The notes beneath the pieces were generated by a model. That model had not been told where the DNA came from, ran no database searches, and was given only the letters and a program-made list of their open reading frames with translations. From assembly GCA_965279195.1 (NCBI GenBank), contig CBDIHP010000037.1:1-64000 (forward strand): DNA of 64,000 nucleotides, in the 5' to 3' direction. This stretch comes from CBDIHP01 sp965279195 (GTDB lineage: Bacteria > Planctomycetota > Planctomycetia > Isosphaerales > Isosphaeraceae). The position numbers and the translations under genes are program-made. Shown here piece after piece: positions 16,466-24,762 of this stretch. Position 1 is the first letter of the stretch, and the number at the start of each line of letters is the position of its first letter.

Positions 16466-16863
16466 GGAATAACCCCGTTGGTCCCTTCCGTGATGGCGGC
16501 GTAGAGATCCTCGGCTTCGGGTCGTGTCTTCTGCTCGTATCGGCTCGTCTCTTTCCAGGCGGAAGCAATTCCCCAGTGGCCTTGAAACGAGGTGTTCGAT
16601 TGGAGTTCGGCCTCCAAGGCGGGTTTCAACCCGGCGAGGTTCAAGAGGGTGATGAAGTCGTGGGTGAAGCACTGCTCCGAGAATCTCTTGATCTCGAAGA
16701 TCCCTCCTGTATGGATCATCTGAGCGAGCACGCAGGACTTCAGGCCGCATTCGACTGCATAACCGGCCACGTAATATGCGTAAGACCAGCGATTTGCCGC
16801 CAGCAAAGCCCCGGCGTCCAAGATACGTTCTTCGGCCATGTGGCGGAGTTTGGCCTGATTCAC
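16444..16863 (-). CDS. HEPN-domain protein
   Basis: A 139-residue all-helical protein with the HEPN core 'RWSYAYYVAGYAVECGLKSCVLA' (about residues 24-47) and 'CFTHDFITLLNLAGL' (about 66-80), typical of small HEPN proteins found in toxin-antitoxin and defence contexts. A canonical Rx4-6H ribonuclease motif is not obvious; the nearest is R..7..H before 'DFITLL', so catalytic activity is uncertain. First gene of a two-gene minus-strand unit overlapping the following gene by 22 nt. No nucleotidyltransferase (MNT) partner is present. Confidence 0.8.
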   Translation of the reverse strand: MNQAKLRHMAEERILDAGALLAANRWSYAYYVAGYAVECGLKSCVLAQMIHTGGIFEIKRFSEQCFTHDFITLLNLAGLKPALEAELQSNTSFQGHWGIASAWKETSRYEQKTRPEAEDLYAAITEGTNGVIPWIRRYW

Positions 16864-17258
16864 GTGGGCCTCGTCGAACCCGCGAGCGATCGATTATTCC
16901 GACATTCCTCGCTGATCCCCACCAGTGCACAGACGAATCGGACTCAGTCATCGCCCGAGGATTCCAGGCCCGGCCGCGAGTGACCGGAGGTCGTATCACG
17001 GTCGTTTGCCCAGGCCCAGCCAAAGAGGCCAAAAATCGCAGTCAACTAACTACTGCACAAGGCCTTGCGTAAAAACTGTGGTGGGGATCAGCGAGGAGTC
17101 TCATTATTCCACGGCGAACTCGATCATACCGGCGTGAGTGCGTTCCGCTCCAGCTTGTCTTGAGAATGTTCCCGGGATCCCCTGCCAGTAAAGCAAAGGA
17201 GCCCCCGGCGATGCGAGGGCACCGCTGGGGGCCAAGCACGTTACCCCGGCTCATCTGC
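16864..17258. other. 395-bp intergenic stretch with terminator-like hairpin
   Basis: Divergence zone upstream of the HEPN gene and downstream of the 920-residue secreted protein. Apart from the hairpin at 17201-17232 no feature was recognised; small open frames lack coding character. Confidence 0.4.
17201..17232 (-). terminator. Hairpin downstream of the LEPR-type secreted protein gene
   Basis: On the minus strand GCCCCCAGCG ... CGCCGGGGGC forms a stem of nine to ten pairs with a 12-nt loop, followed by tcctttgcttt, 27 nt after the stop at 17259. GC-rich stem plus a pyrimidine tail fits an intrinsic terminator. Confidence 0.55.
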
Positions 17259-20021
17259 TCACGATTTGCGGGCCGCGGTCCTCTTCGCCAGGGCGAGCTC
17301 GTAGCCGTCGACGAGCTTCTTGAACCGGGCGAGCGGCAGGCGACCGTCGACGAGTTCACGGAAGCGGAGGTGCATGTTCGCCGTGAGCTGGCCGATGCGG
17401 CGGAGCTCGCGCCGGACGGTCGGGGTGAGGGTCTTGCTCTTGAGCGCGGAGGTTGTCGCTGCCTGGATGGTGCTGGCGAACGAGTCCTCGAACTTCGGCA
17501 GGCCCTTCACGTTGGTCGCGGCCTCGACCCGGCTGGCGAAGCGGTTGGCCGCCGACAGGAGCTGGGTGGTCACCGGGGTCGGGGCGAGGCCGAGCGTCGG
17601 CGTGGACTTGCCGCTGAAGGTCAGCGCGGCGTACTGGCCGTTGGTGCCCTTCGCCTTGCTGGTGCTGAGGATGAACTGGAGCTGGTTCAGCAGGCCGAAG
17701 TTGGCGAGGTTGGTGCCCGCCGGGATCCCGGCGCCGGTGACGAACGCGCCCGTGACCGAGTTGGCCGGGTCGTCGGGGCGGATCTGCTGGTAGGCGACGG
17801 GGTCGAGGAGCTGGAGGATGTCGGGCTTGCCCCCCTGGCCGGGGATGATCTGGGCCATCGCGGTGATCTGGCCGTAGGGGACGCTCGGGAACCACTCGTT
17901 GGGGTTCGGGAGCCCGGTCTTCGTCGAGACCACGTACGTGAGCGTGTCCGTGCCGTTGGCGCCGACGTCCGCCGTGTCGTCATCCACCGAGAAGCCGTAG
18001 CCCGACAGGCCGAGCTTCTGGTGCACGAACCAGACGTAGGGGTCGAGGTTGTAGGCGTTGTAGCTCAGGCCGCCGGTCCCGAGGCTGGGGTCGGGGTACC
18101 ACTTCGTGTCGGGGACCTGCGTGAAGTCGAAGACGCCCCGGAGGATCGACTTGATGAGGTCGCGGACCTGGCCGCCGAGGGGGTCGTTGCTGTTGGGAAG
18201 GTGGAGGATATCCGCGCCGATGGTCGTGCTGACGAGGACCATCGACTTGGGCAGCTTGGGCGGGGCGTCGCCCGGCAGCGGGATGGGGATGGCGGCCTCG
18301 GCGGCCATGGCCTCGTAGACCGACGCGGCGAACAGCCTGGCGTCGGCGGTGGCCTGGCCGGGGGCGAATGTCAGGTTGAGCGGGTTGGCCTCGCTCGCGT
18401 AGGGCATCGGGGTTGGCGGGGAGAACGTGAACGTGTCGTCGCCGGTCGACGCGGGGAGCTGGCTCAGGTAGACGATCGAGGGGTCCTTCTTGTCGAAGGC
18501 GAGGACGGTCGTGCCGGGGCGGATGCCCGACTTGTTCCCCTGCACGCCCATCCCGAGCGCGACGACCTGGCTGGCGTTGGCCCCGCTGAGCTTGATCGCG
18601 TTGGAGCTGGTCGAGACGAGCGAGCCCTTCAGTTGCTTCGTGCCGCTGGTGAAGGTCTTCACGTAGTAATCGGCCCAGGCGTACCAGATGTCCCGGATCC
18701 GGGTCGAGGCGTAGTCGGTGACCGGCCGGAAGAACTCGAAGCCGCGCGGGGAGTTGATCGGCAGGCCGGTCGACCGGTCGATCGTGACGGTGCCCGACTT
18801 GTCGTTGACCGGATCCTTGGCGAATCCGGTGACCTTGCCGAGGACGTCGTTGCGGTCCTCGACGGTGCGGACCAAGAAGTCCTGCTTGTTGGCCTGGCCG
18901 TTGGCGAGGACGGTGAAGAAGGCGTCGCGGGTGGCGGTGTCGGGGAAGTTGACGGTGATGACGTTCGGGGTCTGCGCGTTCAGGACGATACCGCTGGCGG
19001 AGGTCTGAAGCGGGCCGGCGCCGCCGCTGGAGAGGGCCCAGAGGAGGTTGTCGTACTTCGAGCGGGTGTCGTTCAGCGGGCTGTTCGCGAAGATATTCGC
19101 GCCCGAGGGGATCTTGATGCCGCCGGGGCTGGGCGCGGGGTTGTAGTAGGAGGGCCAGCCCTTGCCGTCGAAATAGGTCCCCAGCTCGTTGCCGGCGTTC
19201 TGGACGAAGTTGGCGACCTCCTTCTGGAGCGTCGCCTGGTCGAGGGTCGCGCCGATCCAGCCGTAGTCGGCCTTCACGTCGGTGTTCGGCACGGGGACCT
19301 GGGTGGCCTCCATCGCGACCGAGAGCAGGTTGCTGTCGACGTAGGAGACGTCGTAGTTGATCAGCTTGATCGTCTGGCTGTCGGGCACGCCGAACCGCTT
19401 GAGGTACTCGTCGCGGATCGTGAACTCGGTGAGCTGCGCGGGGGCGTCCGGGGTGGGCGTGTTGGCAAGCTTGCCGGGCACGGTGTACCACATCACCAGG
19501 CCGCTGCCGGCGCTCGGGGCGTCCTCGACCACGCGGACGGAGGCGGGGTCGTATTCGAAGGGGTTCGGGGCGGTCGAGGTCGCGGGGATGATGTCGCGGC
19601 CGTCGGTGGCGATGTAGACGTTGGCCCCGTCCCAGAAGACGAGCGGCACGTTGATCTGGATCGTCGTGTTGGCGGGCAGGCCGATGTAGTTCACCCCGTT
19701 CTGGGTGTAGCCGACGTAGCCCCGGAACTCCTGGTTGTGGGGATCCTTGGGGTCATAGAAGATGCCGTCGATCTTGCCCGTGTTGGCGTCGCGGAGGATC
19801 GGGTAGATCGTCTGGGCCGTGTTGTTCGTCAGCGTGATCGTCTTGACCGGCGGCGCGGGCGTGTCCTTGTCCCCGATGAAGAACACCTTGCTCAGGTCCT
19901 TCGTCGTCGGCGTCGGCATCAGCGGGTCCGCCGCCATCAGCCAGCGATCCTCCATGACCTCCAGGCTGAGCTTCCTGCGGCGGGCCAACGACGACGAGCG
20001 GCGAGACAGGGGCAGCGGCAT
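17259..20021 (-). CDS. Large secreted protein with planctomycete LEPR-XLL-like N-terminus; thaumatin/GH64-like region
   Basis: 920 residues from the ATG at 20021. The N-terminus 'RRRKLSLEVMEDRWLMAAD' is the planctomycete LEPR-XLL-type export motif. It is followed by a region (about residues 45-340) of beta-strands such as 'VKTITLTNNTAQTIYPILRD', 'INVPLVFWDGANVYIATDGR', 'LVMWYTVPGK', 'LTEFTIRDE', 'LINYDVSYVDSNLLSVAME', whose order recalls thaumatin-like GH64 beta-1,3-glucanases; this is a guess. The remainder is unrecognised, with a helical C-terminus rich in Arg/Leu. Longer in-frame starts up to 20216 have no motif support. Probably cell-surface or secreted, possibly polysaccharide-active. 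Confidence 0.75.
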   Translation of the reverse strand: MPLPLSRRSSSLARRRKLSLEVMEDRWLMAADPLMPTPTTKDLSKVFFIGDKDTPAPPVKTITLTNNTAQTIYPILRDANTGKIDGIFYDPKDPHNQEFRGYVGYTQNGVNYIGLPANTTIQINVPLVFWDGANVYIATDGRDIIPATSTAPNPFEYDPASVRVVEDAPSAGSGLVMWYTVPGKLANTPTPDAPAQLTEFTIRDEYLKRFGVPDSQTIKLINYDVSYVDSNLLSVAMEATQVPVPNTDVKADYGWIGATLDQATLQKEVANFVQNAGNELGTYFDGKGWPSYYNPAPSPGGIKIPSGANIFANSPLNDTRSKYDNLLWALSSGGAGPLQTSASGIVLNAQTPNVITVNFPDTATRDAFFTVLANGQANKQDFLVRTVEDRNDVLGKVTGFAKDPVNDKSGTVTIDRSTGLPINSPRGFEFFRPVTDYASTRIRDIWYAWADYYVKTFTSGTKQLKGSLVSTSSNAIKLSGANASQVVALGMGVQGNKSGIRPGTTVLAFDKKDPSIVYLSQLPASTGDDTFTFSPPTPMPYASEANPLNLTFAPGQATADARLFAASVYEAMAAEAAIPIPLPGDAPPKLPKSMVLVSTTIGADILHLPNSNDPLGGQVRDLIKSILRGVFDFTQVPDTKWYPDPSLGTGGLSYNAYNLDPYVWFVHQKLGLSGYGFSVDDDTADVGANGTDTLTYVVSTKTGLPNPNEWFPSVPYGQITAMAQIIPGQGGKPDILQLLDPVAYQQIRPDDPANSVTGAFVTGAGIPAGTNLANFGLLNQLQFILSTSKAKGTNGQYAALTFSGKSTPTLGLAPTPVTTQLLSAANRFASRVEAATNVKGLPKFEDSFASTIQAATTSALKSKTLTPTVRRELRRIGQLTANMHLRFRELVDGRLPLARFKKLVDGYELALAKRTAARKS

Positions 20022-20373
20022 CGGGGTGCAACTCCGAGATGGGCGGTCGAGCGAGGCGGTCGGCGTCGGGATGGACCGGGGCCTTCGGCTCGCATCACAA
20101 GAATGTCGGTACAGAGCAGGAAATGGGATATCTGGGTGTTCTGGACAAAATATATCAATCGAGACTAAGCGTCCTCGTTCCGGTTGGCAACAGGGATCGC
20201 GTGGGGACGTTTCCAATTCACGACTTACCCGACCGGGTTGTCCCCATAACGGAGGGCCGCGAATCCGGGCAGGATTCTCTCCGAGCGGGGGGCGTTCGAG
20301 GGCCGATTGTGGCCCGACGGCAACAAAACCCCGCCGGCTCGGGAGAAAAATCGCCAGGACTGGCGTAACGTGT
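20022..20373. other. Divergent intergenic region
   Basis: Separates the minus-strand secreted-protein gene from the feo promoter. It includes an AT-rich patch (about 20115-20170, caaaatatatcaatc) that probably holds the minus-strand promoter; no convincing -35/-10 pair was fixed. Confidence 0.35.
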
Positions 20374-20403
20374 TTGACGCGAATCGGCCCGCTCCGATAT
20401 AAT
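20374..20403 (+). promoter_or_regulatory. Sigma-70-like promoter of the feo operon
   Basis: TTGACG (20374-20379), 18-bp spacer, TATAAT (20398-20403). Transcription would start about 20410, at the edge of the palindromic operator, leaving a leader of about 90 nt before feoA. Confidence 0.75.
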
Positions 20404-20410
20404 CCGAGTG

Positions 20411-20427
20411 TTGAGATTGAATCTCAA
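20411..20427. promoter_or_regulatory. Fur-like operator (7-1-7 inverted repeat)
   Basis: TTGAGATTGAATCTCAA is a perfect palindrome around a central G; its core TGAGATT-G-AATCTCA has the 7-1-7 geometry of Fur-family boxes (compare TGATAAT-n-ATTATCA). Placed at the predicted transcription start, it fits iron-dependent repression of the downstream feo genes. Confidence 0.75.
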
Positions 20428-20500
20428 TCACGAGAGCGATCGCAGGGAGGGCCCGGATGGGGATCGACCCCGAGGGGCCCGGTGGCGATGAGGCAACGCA

Positions 20501-20773
20501 ATGACCGGATCGACGCCGAACATTGACGAGCAGCCGGTTCCGCTCAACTTCCTGCAGCCCGGGCAGTTCGGGCGGATCAGCGGGGTGCTGGGCGTGAGCG
20601 ACGAGGTGCATCGCTTCACCGAGATGGGTCTCCGCGACGGGGCCCAGGTCGAGATGCTCCAGTCCGGGCGTTCGTGCGTCATCCGCCTCAACGGCCATAA
20701 GCTCTGCTTCCGGACCGACGACTCCACCTGCATCCTCGTCTGCCCGCTCGCCGCGAGCATGGGCACCCGATGA
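20501..20773 (+). CDS. feoA: FeoA domain protein (first copy)
   Basis: Ninety-residue SH3-like FeoA protein with a short N-terminal extension. Core 'LQPGQFGRISGVLG..DEVHRFTEMGLRDGAQVEML' and 'CVIRLNGHKLCFRTDDS' match the family; it is thought to bind FeoB and modulate Fe(II) uptake. Lies first in feoA-feoA-feoB; its stop overlaps the next start by four bases (ATGA at 20770). Preceded by a gagg box about 12 nt from the ATG. Confidence 0.9.
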   Translation: MTGSTPNIDEQPVPLNFLQPGQFGRISGVLGVSDEVHRFTEMGLRDGAQVEMLQSGRSCVIRLNGHKLCFRTDDSTCILVCPLAASMGTR

Positions 20774-21018
20774 GCCCCGCCGGTCCCGAACTCCTGTCGC
20801 AGATCAAGGTTGGGGAGCGGGCGAAGGTCATCAACGTCGCCCTCGAAGGCGACGGCGAGGTGGGCGTGAGGCTCCTCGAGATGGGTCTGACGCCCGGCGT
20901 CGAGATCCGGCTGGTGGGCGTCGCCCCGCTGGGCGACCCGCTCGAATTCGAGGTCCGGGGCTACCGGCTGAGCCTCCGCAAGTCGGAAGCGGCCCGCGTC
21001 GAGATCCAGCGTATCTGA
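20770..21018 (+). CDS. feoA: FeoA domain protein (second copy)
   Basis: Eighty-two residues; 'LSQIKVGERAKVINVAL', 'VGVRLLEMGLTPGVEIRLVGVAPLGDPLEFEVRGYRLSLRKSEA' is a canonical FeoA pattern and closer to consensus than the upstream copy. Translationally coupled to the first feoA. Two FeoA proteins per operon may act as different partners of the FeoB cytosolic domain. Confidence 0.93.
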   Translation: MSPAGPELLSQIKVGERAKVINVALEGDGEVGVRLLEMGLTPGVEIRLVGVAPLGDPLEFEVRGYRLSLRKSEAARVEIQRI

Positions 21019-21128
21019 GAAGAGTCCACCACGGCCCGCCTCGACGCCCGAAATGGGTGTCCGTCGCGGGCCTCATCGTTTTCTCCGGCGTTCCGCAACA
21101 ACGCCGGAAGTCGAGAGCGAGACGCGAC

Positions 21129-23381
21129 ATGGGCACGGCTGGCGAAGCTCCCGGCGTCCAGAACGGGCCCGCGACGGTCGTCCTGGTCGGCAACCCGAAC
21201 ACGGGCAAGTCCACCCTCTTCAGCGCCCTCGTGGGTGTCTCACAGCGGGTCGGCAATTACCCCGGCGTGACCGTCGAGAAGAAGCTCGGCCAGACGACCG
21301 TGGACGGGGCGAAGTGGACCGTCGTCGACCTCCCGGGCACCTACAGCCTCGCGCCCCGGTCGCTCGATGAGATGGTCGCCGTCGACGTCCTGCTCGGCCG
21401 GCAGTCCGACGTCGGCAAGCCCGATGTCGTGCTCTGCGTGGTGGATGCGACGAACCTGGAGCGGAACCTCTACCTCGTCAGTCAGGCCCTGGAACTCGGC
21501 CTCCCGACCGTCATCGCCCTGACGATGACCGACCTCGCCGACCGCAAAGGGATCGCGCTCGACCTCGCCACGCTCCGCGATCGCCTGGGCGTCGAGGTCG
21601 TCCCGGTGCAGGGACACAAGAAGGTCGGGCTCGACGACCTGAAGCGGGCCCTCTCCCGTGCGAGAACGAGGCCATCCGCCCCTCCCGAGAGCCCGTTCCC
21701 GTCGGCGTTCCGGGCCGAAGTCGAGCGGCTGGAATGCCTCCTGGCACCGACCGGCGCCCAGCCGCGCTACCTCGTCGAGCGGCTGCTGCTGGACCAGGCG
21801 GGCTATGTCGAGTCTCACCTGCTGGTCGGCCCCCGGGAGTCGCTCAAGGCCGAACTGGTGGCGAGCCGCGACCGCCTGAAATCCGCCGGCTGCCCCGTGC
21901 CGGCGGTCGAGGCCATGGCGCGCTACGGCTGGGTCGGGCGGGTCGTCGACGGTCTGGTCCAGCGATCCGACTCCCCCCGGACGACCTGGAGCGACCGGGT
22001 CGATGCGGTCGTGACGCACAAGGTCTACGGGACGGTCTTCCTGGCGGCCCTGCTGCTCCTGATTTTCAACGCCGTCTTCTCCTGGGCCACCTTGCCGATG
22101 GACGCCATCGACGAGGCGGCCGGGGCGCTCGGGAAGTGGGTCGAGTCGAAGATGAGCGGGGGGGCCCTCCGCAGCCTGATCGTGGACGGCATCATCGGCG
22201 GGATCGGCGGGGTGATCGTGTTCCTGCCTCAGATCCTGATCCTGTTCTTCTTCCTGGCGATCCTCGAAGACTGCGGCTACCTCGCGCGGGCGGCCTACCT
22301 GATGGACCGCCTGATGGTCCGCGTGGGGCTGAGCGGTAAGTCGTTCATCCCCCTGCTCTCCAGCTTCGCCTGCGCGATCCCCGGCATCATGGCGACGCGG
22401 GTCATCGAGAACCGCCGCGACCGGCTGACGACGATCCTCGTCGCTCCCTTGATGAGCTGCAGCGCCCGGCTGCCGGTGTACATCCTGCTGACGGCGGCGT
22501 TCATCCCCAGGCGGGATTTCCTGGGTGGGGTGGTCGGGCTCCAGGGCTTGACGATGTTCTCGATGTACCTCGTCGGGATCCTCGCGGCGGCGGGTATGGC
22601 GTTCGTGTTCAAGCGGACGCTGCTCAAGGGGGCCGCGCCGCCGTTCGTGATGGAGCTTCCGGCTTACCGCTGGCCGTCGATCCGCGTGGTCGCCTGGCGG
22701 ATGATCGACCGGGGATGGTCGTTCCTCCAGGGGGCCGGCACGATCATCCTGGCCGTCTCGATCCTCATGTGGGCGCTGCTCTACTATCCCCGACTCGGCG
22801 CCGGGGAAGAGGCCGCGCACAAGGCCGAGGTCGCTGCGATCGAGGCGAAGATCCAGGCGTTGCCCGAGACGAAGGACCAGGAACCGGCACGGGCCGAACT
22901 GGACGAACTGCTCGCGAAGGCCGAGTCGCGGCTCTCCGGGGCGCAGAAACGCCAGAGCTGGCTCGGCCGCGCGGGGCGCTGGATCGAGCCGGCCGTGCGG
23001 CCCCTCGGCTGGGACTGGCGGATCGGCTGCGCCGTGCTGGCGTCGTTCCCCGCGCGTGAGGTCGTGGTCGCGACCCTGGGCGTGATCTACGACGTCGGCG
23101 AGGAGGGGGGCGAGGACCACGGCGAGGGCGGCGAGACCCGGCTCCAGACCGCGCTCAAGTCCGCCCGATGGGACCAGACCAATCGCCCGGTGTTCAACGT
23201 GCCGGTGGCGCTCTCGATCATGGTCTTCTTCGCGCTCTGTGCCCAGTGCGTGTCGACCCTGGTGGTGATCCGCAAGGAGACCAACTCCTGGTCCTGGCCC
23301 GCCCTTTGCTTTGCCTACATGACGGCCCTGGCGTACGTCGGGGCCTTGCTGACGTATCAGGTCGGGGCGATGTTCCTGTAG
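21129..23381 (+). CDS. feoB: Ferrous iron transporter FeoB
   Basis: GTP-driven Fe(II) importer of the inner membrane, about 750 residues from ATG 21129. G domain: G1 'GNPNTGKST' (residues 21-29), 'VGNYPGVTVEKK' switch I, G3 'DLPGTYSL' (about 68), G4 'TMTD' in place of NxxD. A helical GDI-like domain follows, then Gate repeats with 'GLSGKSFIPLLSSFACAIPGIMATR' and 'LGWDWRIGCAVLASFPAREVVVATLG'. A charged helical insertion (AEVAAIEAKIQALPETKDQE) precedes the last third. An ATG at 21057 is possible but adds a Arg-rich leader without family support. The TAG stop is the one inside the GTAGGGTG repeat end at 23378. Confidence 0.95.
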   Translation: MGTAGEAPGVQNGPATVVLVGNPNTGKSTLFSALVGVSQRVGNYPGVTVEKKLGQTTVDGAKWTVVDLPGTYSLAPRSLDEMVAVDVLLGRQSDVGKPDVVLCVVDATNLERNLYLVSQALELGLPTVIALTMTDLADRKGIALDLATLRDRLGVEVVPVQGHKKVGLDDLKRALSRARTRPSAPPESPFPSAFRAEVERLECLLAPTGAQPRYLVERLLLDQAGYVESHLLVGPRESLKAELVASRDRLKSAGCPVPAVEAMARYGWVGRVVDGLVQRSDSPRTTWSDRVDAVVTHKVYGTVFLAALLLLIFNAVFSWATLPMDAIDEAAGALGKWVESKMSGGALRSLIVDGIIGGIGGVIVFLPQILILFFFLAILEDCGYLARAAYLMDRLMVRVGLSGKSFIPLLSSFACAIPGIMATRVIENRRDRLTTILVAPLMSCSARLPVYILLTAAFIPRRDFLGGVVGLQGLTMFSMYLVGILAAAGMAFVFKRTLLKGAAPPFVMELPAYRWPSIRVVAWRMIDRGWSFLQGAGTIILAVSILMWALLYYPRLGAGEEAAHKAEVAAIEAKIQALPETKDQEPARAELDELLAKAESRLSGAQKRQSWLGRAGRWIEPAVRPLGWDWRIGCAVLASFPAREVVVATLGVIYDVGEEGGEDHGEGGETRLQTALKSARWDQTNRPVFNVPVALSIMVFFALCAQCVSTLVVIRKETNSWSWPALCFAYMTALAYVGALLTYQVGAMFL

Positions 23382-23455
23382 GGTGTGCTGGGCGCGTCTT
23401 CGCGGCCACCGCACCGTTTCCCGGGAATTTGTCCGACTTGTCGATCGCACCCTAC
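23378..23455. repeat. GTAGGGT palindromic repeat, copy 3
   Basis: Begins GTAGGGTGTGCTGGGCGCGTC and ends gatcgCACCCTAC; the left end contains the feoB stop codon. The left half closely matches the reverse complement of the copy at 36062-36100 (GTAGGGTGTGGTGGCCGCGTC). Confidence 0.75.
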
Positions 23456-23465
23456 GGGGGAAGCC

Positions 23466-23681
23466 ATGTCGCAGGATGTCATCGCCCTGACTCTGGTCGC
23501 CCTGGCGTCGGTCTACCTGAGCTACCGGCTGTTCGGCTCGCTCCTGCCGGGGCGGCTGGCCTCGAAATCGACCGCCTGCGCCTCCGGCTGCGGCAGTTGC
23601 CCGGCGAACGCCACGCACGCATCGCCGACATCCTCGCAGACGCTGATCCGCCCCGGCGAGCTGACCATCCTCAAGCACTGA
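23466..23681 (+). CDS. FeoB-associated Cys-rich membrane protein
   Basis: Seventy-one residues: one N-terminal membrane helix (VIALTLVALASVYLSYRLFG) and a Cys cluster 'ACASGCGSC' (about residues 37-46), the pattern of the small proteins that replace FeoC in many feo loci. Start ATG 23466 follows cgggggaagcc. Presumed Fe(II) or redox accessory to FeoB. Its last 11 bases overlap the convergent gene. Confidence 0.85.
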   Translation: MSQDVIALTLVALASVYLSYRLFGSLLPGRLASKSTACASGCGSCPANATHASPTSSQTLIRPGELTILKH

Positions 23682-24075
23682 CCCGGTACCACCATCGCCA
23701 GAAGATCGAGGCGAAAAGGGTGCCCAGGGCATACCAGGTGATGTCGCGGTAGTCGGAGACGCAGTACGCGCCCAGGATCCCCGTGGCGGGCAGGATCAGC
23801 TCGAAAACCCACGACCACACCAGCAGCGGCACCAGCAGTTCCACCCCCATCGGCGGCCCTGCCTGCGGGCGGAGTCCGAGGCGATGCTGTGCCCAGAGCA
23901 TGATCGGCACCCAGAAAGGGATGCAGATCAGATCATTGAAATGCTCGTGGACGAATCCGCCGGTCCAGATCCGTTTGAAGACGAAGCGGTTCATGAAATA
24001 GAGACCCACGCACGCCAGGAAGAGCGGGTCGCGAAGATAGCGGAATGGCCTGGGGTTCACGGCGTCAATGTCCAT
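23671..24075 (-). CDS. Small integral membrane protein
   Basis: 134 residues with about three to four hydrophobic helices (LFLACVGLYFMNRFVF, ICIPFWVPIMLWAQ, LLVPLLVWSWVFELILPATGI, ITWYALGTLFASIFWRWW). A 'DPLFLACVGLYFMNRFVFK' and 'HFNDLICIPFWVP' pattern recurs in unnamed planctomycete membrane proteins, by my recollection. Start overlaps the preceding gene (stop 24065) by 11 nt, so it is third in a minus-strand set 25389 to 23671. Function unknown. Confidence 0.7.
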   Translation of the reverse strand: MDIDAVNPRPFRYLRDPLFLACVGLYFMNRFVFKRIWTGGFVHEHFNDLICIPFWVPIMLWAQHRLGLRPQAGPPMGVELLVPLLVWSWVFELILPATGILGAYCVSDYRDITWYALGTLFASIFWRWWYRVSA

Positions 24076-24670
24076 TGGGGATGTGCACGGCGCTCAGGAA
24101 AAATGATCCGATGACGCTCATCAGGATGACCGTGGGAAAGAGCACCCAGGCATCAGACATGGACTCGCGCGAACCGACCTTCAGAGTGAGACTCGTCATG
24201 ATGATGGAGAAAGCCGCAAGCCCGGACATGTTCCAGATAGTTCCCGTGGGAAGTTCGAAGGTGAACTGCCACAATGTCGGCCGGGCGAAGGCGGGATCGA
24301 TTCTTGAGTCGCGATCGGCGTCGTGACCGATGCCCCCAGGACGCCCATCGTAGCCGAGGGACGCGAGCGTGTACGAGTCTCCTTCGACCCGGTAGATCAG
24401 CCGGGTCCGCCAGGGGTCGATCAAGCTGACCTCCAGGGTCGAGCTATCGAGTTCCTCCGGTGCGTTGGGGTAGGCCCCAGTCTTCGCGTGGAATTCGTCG
24501 ATCGCCCCCCGGAGTTCCTCGAACTGCCGCTTCAAGGTCGAGTTCTGGCGATACTCGTAATGATCTCGAATATTGAAATAGGCGCAAACAAAAGAGGTGA
24601 GCATAAGAACGAGACCTGCGGCCGCGCCGATGGCGAGCGATCGTAGGAAGGTAGCGGTTCGTTCAGACAT
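24065..24670 (-). CDS. Pseudopilin-like membrane protein (tandem paralogue B)
   Basis: 201 residues: N-terminal membrane helix (SLAIGAAAGLVLMLTSFVCAYF), then a GspG-like periplasmic module 'LRGAIDEFHAKTGAYPNAPEELD', 'LIDPWRTRLIYRVEGDSYTLASLGYDGRPGGIGHDADRDSRID', and, unlike a pseudopilin, two further helices at the C-terminus ending 'SAVHIPNGH'. Close paralogue of the upstream gene (24763-25389) with the same start 'MSER..TFLRSLAIG' and the same ending, so a local duplication. Role unknown; it resembles a membrane-tethered GspG fold. Confidence 0.75.
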   Translation of the reverse strand: MSERTATFLRSLAIGAAAGLVLMLTSFVCAYFNIRDHYEYRQNSTLKRQFEELRGAIDEFHAKTGAYPNAPEELDSSTLEVSLIDPWRTRLIYRVEGDSYTLASLGYDGRPGGIGHDADRDSRIDPAFARPTLWQFTFELPTGTIWNMSGLAAFSIIMTSLTLKVGSRESMSDAWVLFPTVILMSVIGSFFLSAVHIPNGH

Positions 24671-24762
24671 GGTCTCGGTCCGCCGGGGGACGTCGGGAAG
24701 TGGATCGGGTCAGGGAGAGGCGCATGAGGGAGCGGCCGCACGACGAGGCTTAAGCCCGGGGC

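Noticed and set aside
17160..20168. A 1002-codon plus-strand open frame opposite the large secreted-protein gene
   Set aside because: Arg/Gly/Val-rich repetitive translation without domains; it mirrors the codon bias of the minus-strand gene, which has an export motif and normal composition.
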